A stretch of DNA of 8,147 bases from Candidatus Pelagibacterales bacterium (lineage in GTDB: Bacteria; Pseudomonadota; Alphaproteobacteria; Rickettsiales; UBA1997), in NCBI GenBank assembly GCA_016882165.1, contig VHBV01000057.1, positions 1-8,147 of the forward strand, read 5' to 3'. Below, piece after piece: positions 7,919 to 8,147 of this stretch (the first letter of the stretch is position 1; every line of letters starts with the position of its first letter). A program made the translations under genes and the position numbers. Under the pieces are notes generated by a model. It was given only the letters and a program-made list of their open reading frames with translations. It had not been told where the DNA came from and ran no database searches.

Positions 7919-7941
7919 TATCCTTCGTTTTGCTCAGGATA
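7919..7941. repeat. Small imperfect palindrome, possible dispersed repeat remnant or terminator
   Basis: TATCCT (7919-7924) and AGGATA (7936-7941) are perfect inverted arms around an 11-base interior, TCGTTTTGCTC, which can add a further G-C pair. The pattern CCTTCG...GCTCAGGAT resembles short intergenic palindromes found in many copies in some bacterial genomes. A run of seven A at 7905-7911 would give a T-run on the minus strand, but several bases away from the stem, so a rho-independent terminator is only weakly supported. Confidence 0.35.
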
Positions 7942-7954
7942 AATCTTGTTTTAG

Positions 7955-8147
7955 TATAATTGCTATAATTTTTATATTTAATAACTAGTTAAAATTTTTC
8001 TAAGAATATACCAAAACATAAATCTATACTCCCATTAAAGCCATATCTAAACATTCATTAAAATCCTCAAATTTGTTTCTAATTTTCTTAACTGTATTTT
8101 TTACATGGCCCCATTTTTGCTCAATTGGATTGAAGTCGGGAGAATAT
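7955..8147 (-). mobile_element. Partial IS630-type insertion sequence, outer boundary uncertain
   Basis: The transposase fragment at the right edge implies that one end of an IS630-type element lies within the bases downstream of its stop codon, left of 8024. Such ends usually lie within tens of bases and are flanked by a TA duplication. I place the boundary tentatively near 7955, where a direct repeat TATAATT-GC-TATAATT (7955-7970) occurs. The opposite inverted repeat is outside the window, so the true end could be anywhere from about 7940 to 8020. Confidence 0.35.
8024..8147 (-). CDS. IS630-family transposase, C-terminal fragment (gene continues beyond the window)
   Basis: The last 40 residues of a DDE transposase are encoded, ending at a TAG stop at 8026-8024 on the minus strand. 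The frame is open to the window edge. The peptide begins YSPDFNPIEQKWGHVKN, which is the hallmark end of the IS630/Tc1-mariner DDE domain. The Glu of NPIE is the third catalytic acidic residue. The remaining tail (KKIRNKFEDFNECLDMAL) matches the helical C-terminus of this family. The start, the first two catalytic Asp residues and the helix-turn-helix domain lie outside the window, so intactness cannot be judged. The transposase cuts and pastes the element at TA targets. It lies close to a degraded gene, in keeping with a decaying, IS-disturbed region. Confidence 0.9.
   Translation of the reverse strand, partial: YSPDFNPIEQKWGHVKNTVKKIRNKFEDFNECLDMALMGV

Overview
The window is AT-rich (roughly 30% G+C by eye). 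It carries a minus-strand block of four protein genes, a small putative membrane-protein gene convergent with that block, a broken gene, and the end of an insertion sequence. FtsH and DnaN both look alphaproteobacterial. The low G+C, degraded gene, IS630 remnant and near absence of Shine-Dalgarno sequences suggest a host-associated or reduced-genome lineage such as a Rickettsiales-like bacterium. That placement is inference from sequence style, because no rRNA or lineage marker is present.

Layout from left to right. Bases 1-97 hold no gene I can support. A short reading frame (113-394, +) encodes a possible small membrane protein with three hydrophobic segments. It converges on a minus-strand series transcribed right to left: ftsH (6564-4717), a two-partner-secretion outer-membrane transporter of the ShlB/FhaC type (4632-2836), dnaN (2656-1550) and recF (1539-406). 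dnaN and recF are 10 bases apart and very probably cotranscribed, the usual replication and repair pairing but here without dnaA or gyrB next to them. The TPS transporter lies between ftsH and dnaN, and no secreted TpsA partner is present in the window.

Upstream of ftsH is a good candidate promoter. Its boxes (CTTGAA, 16-base spacer, TATATT) fit a housekeeping promoter and also resemble a heat-shock RpoH promoter. The -35 box sits inside a 13-base inverted repeat. On the other side of that spacer, facing right, is a pseudogene (6890-7768) for a pilin-like protein: a prepilin cleavage/methylation segment joined to a LamG/concanavalin-like domain. It is broken by two frameshifts and one amber stop where a Trp codon is expected. 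The window ends inside an IS630-family transposase gene (8147-8024, minus), with a small palindrome of possible repeat-family origin between it and the pseudogene.

The four intact genes act in membrane protein quality control (FtsH), outer-membrane secretion (TPS transporter), and chromosome replication and repair (DnaN, RecF). I see no convincing new multi-gene system. The most interesting parts are the pilin-LamG pseudogene, the TPS transporter without a visible partner, and the ftsH promoter architecture.
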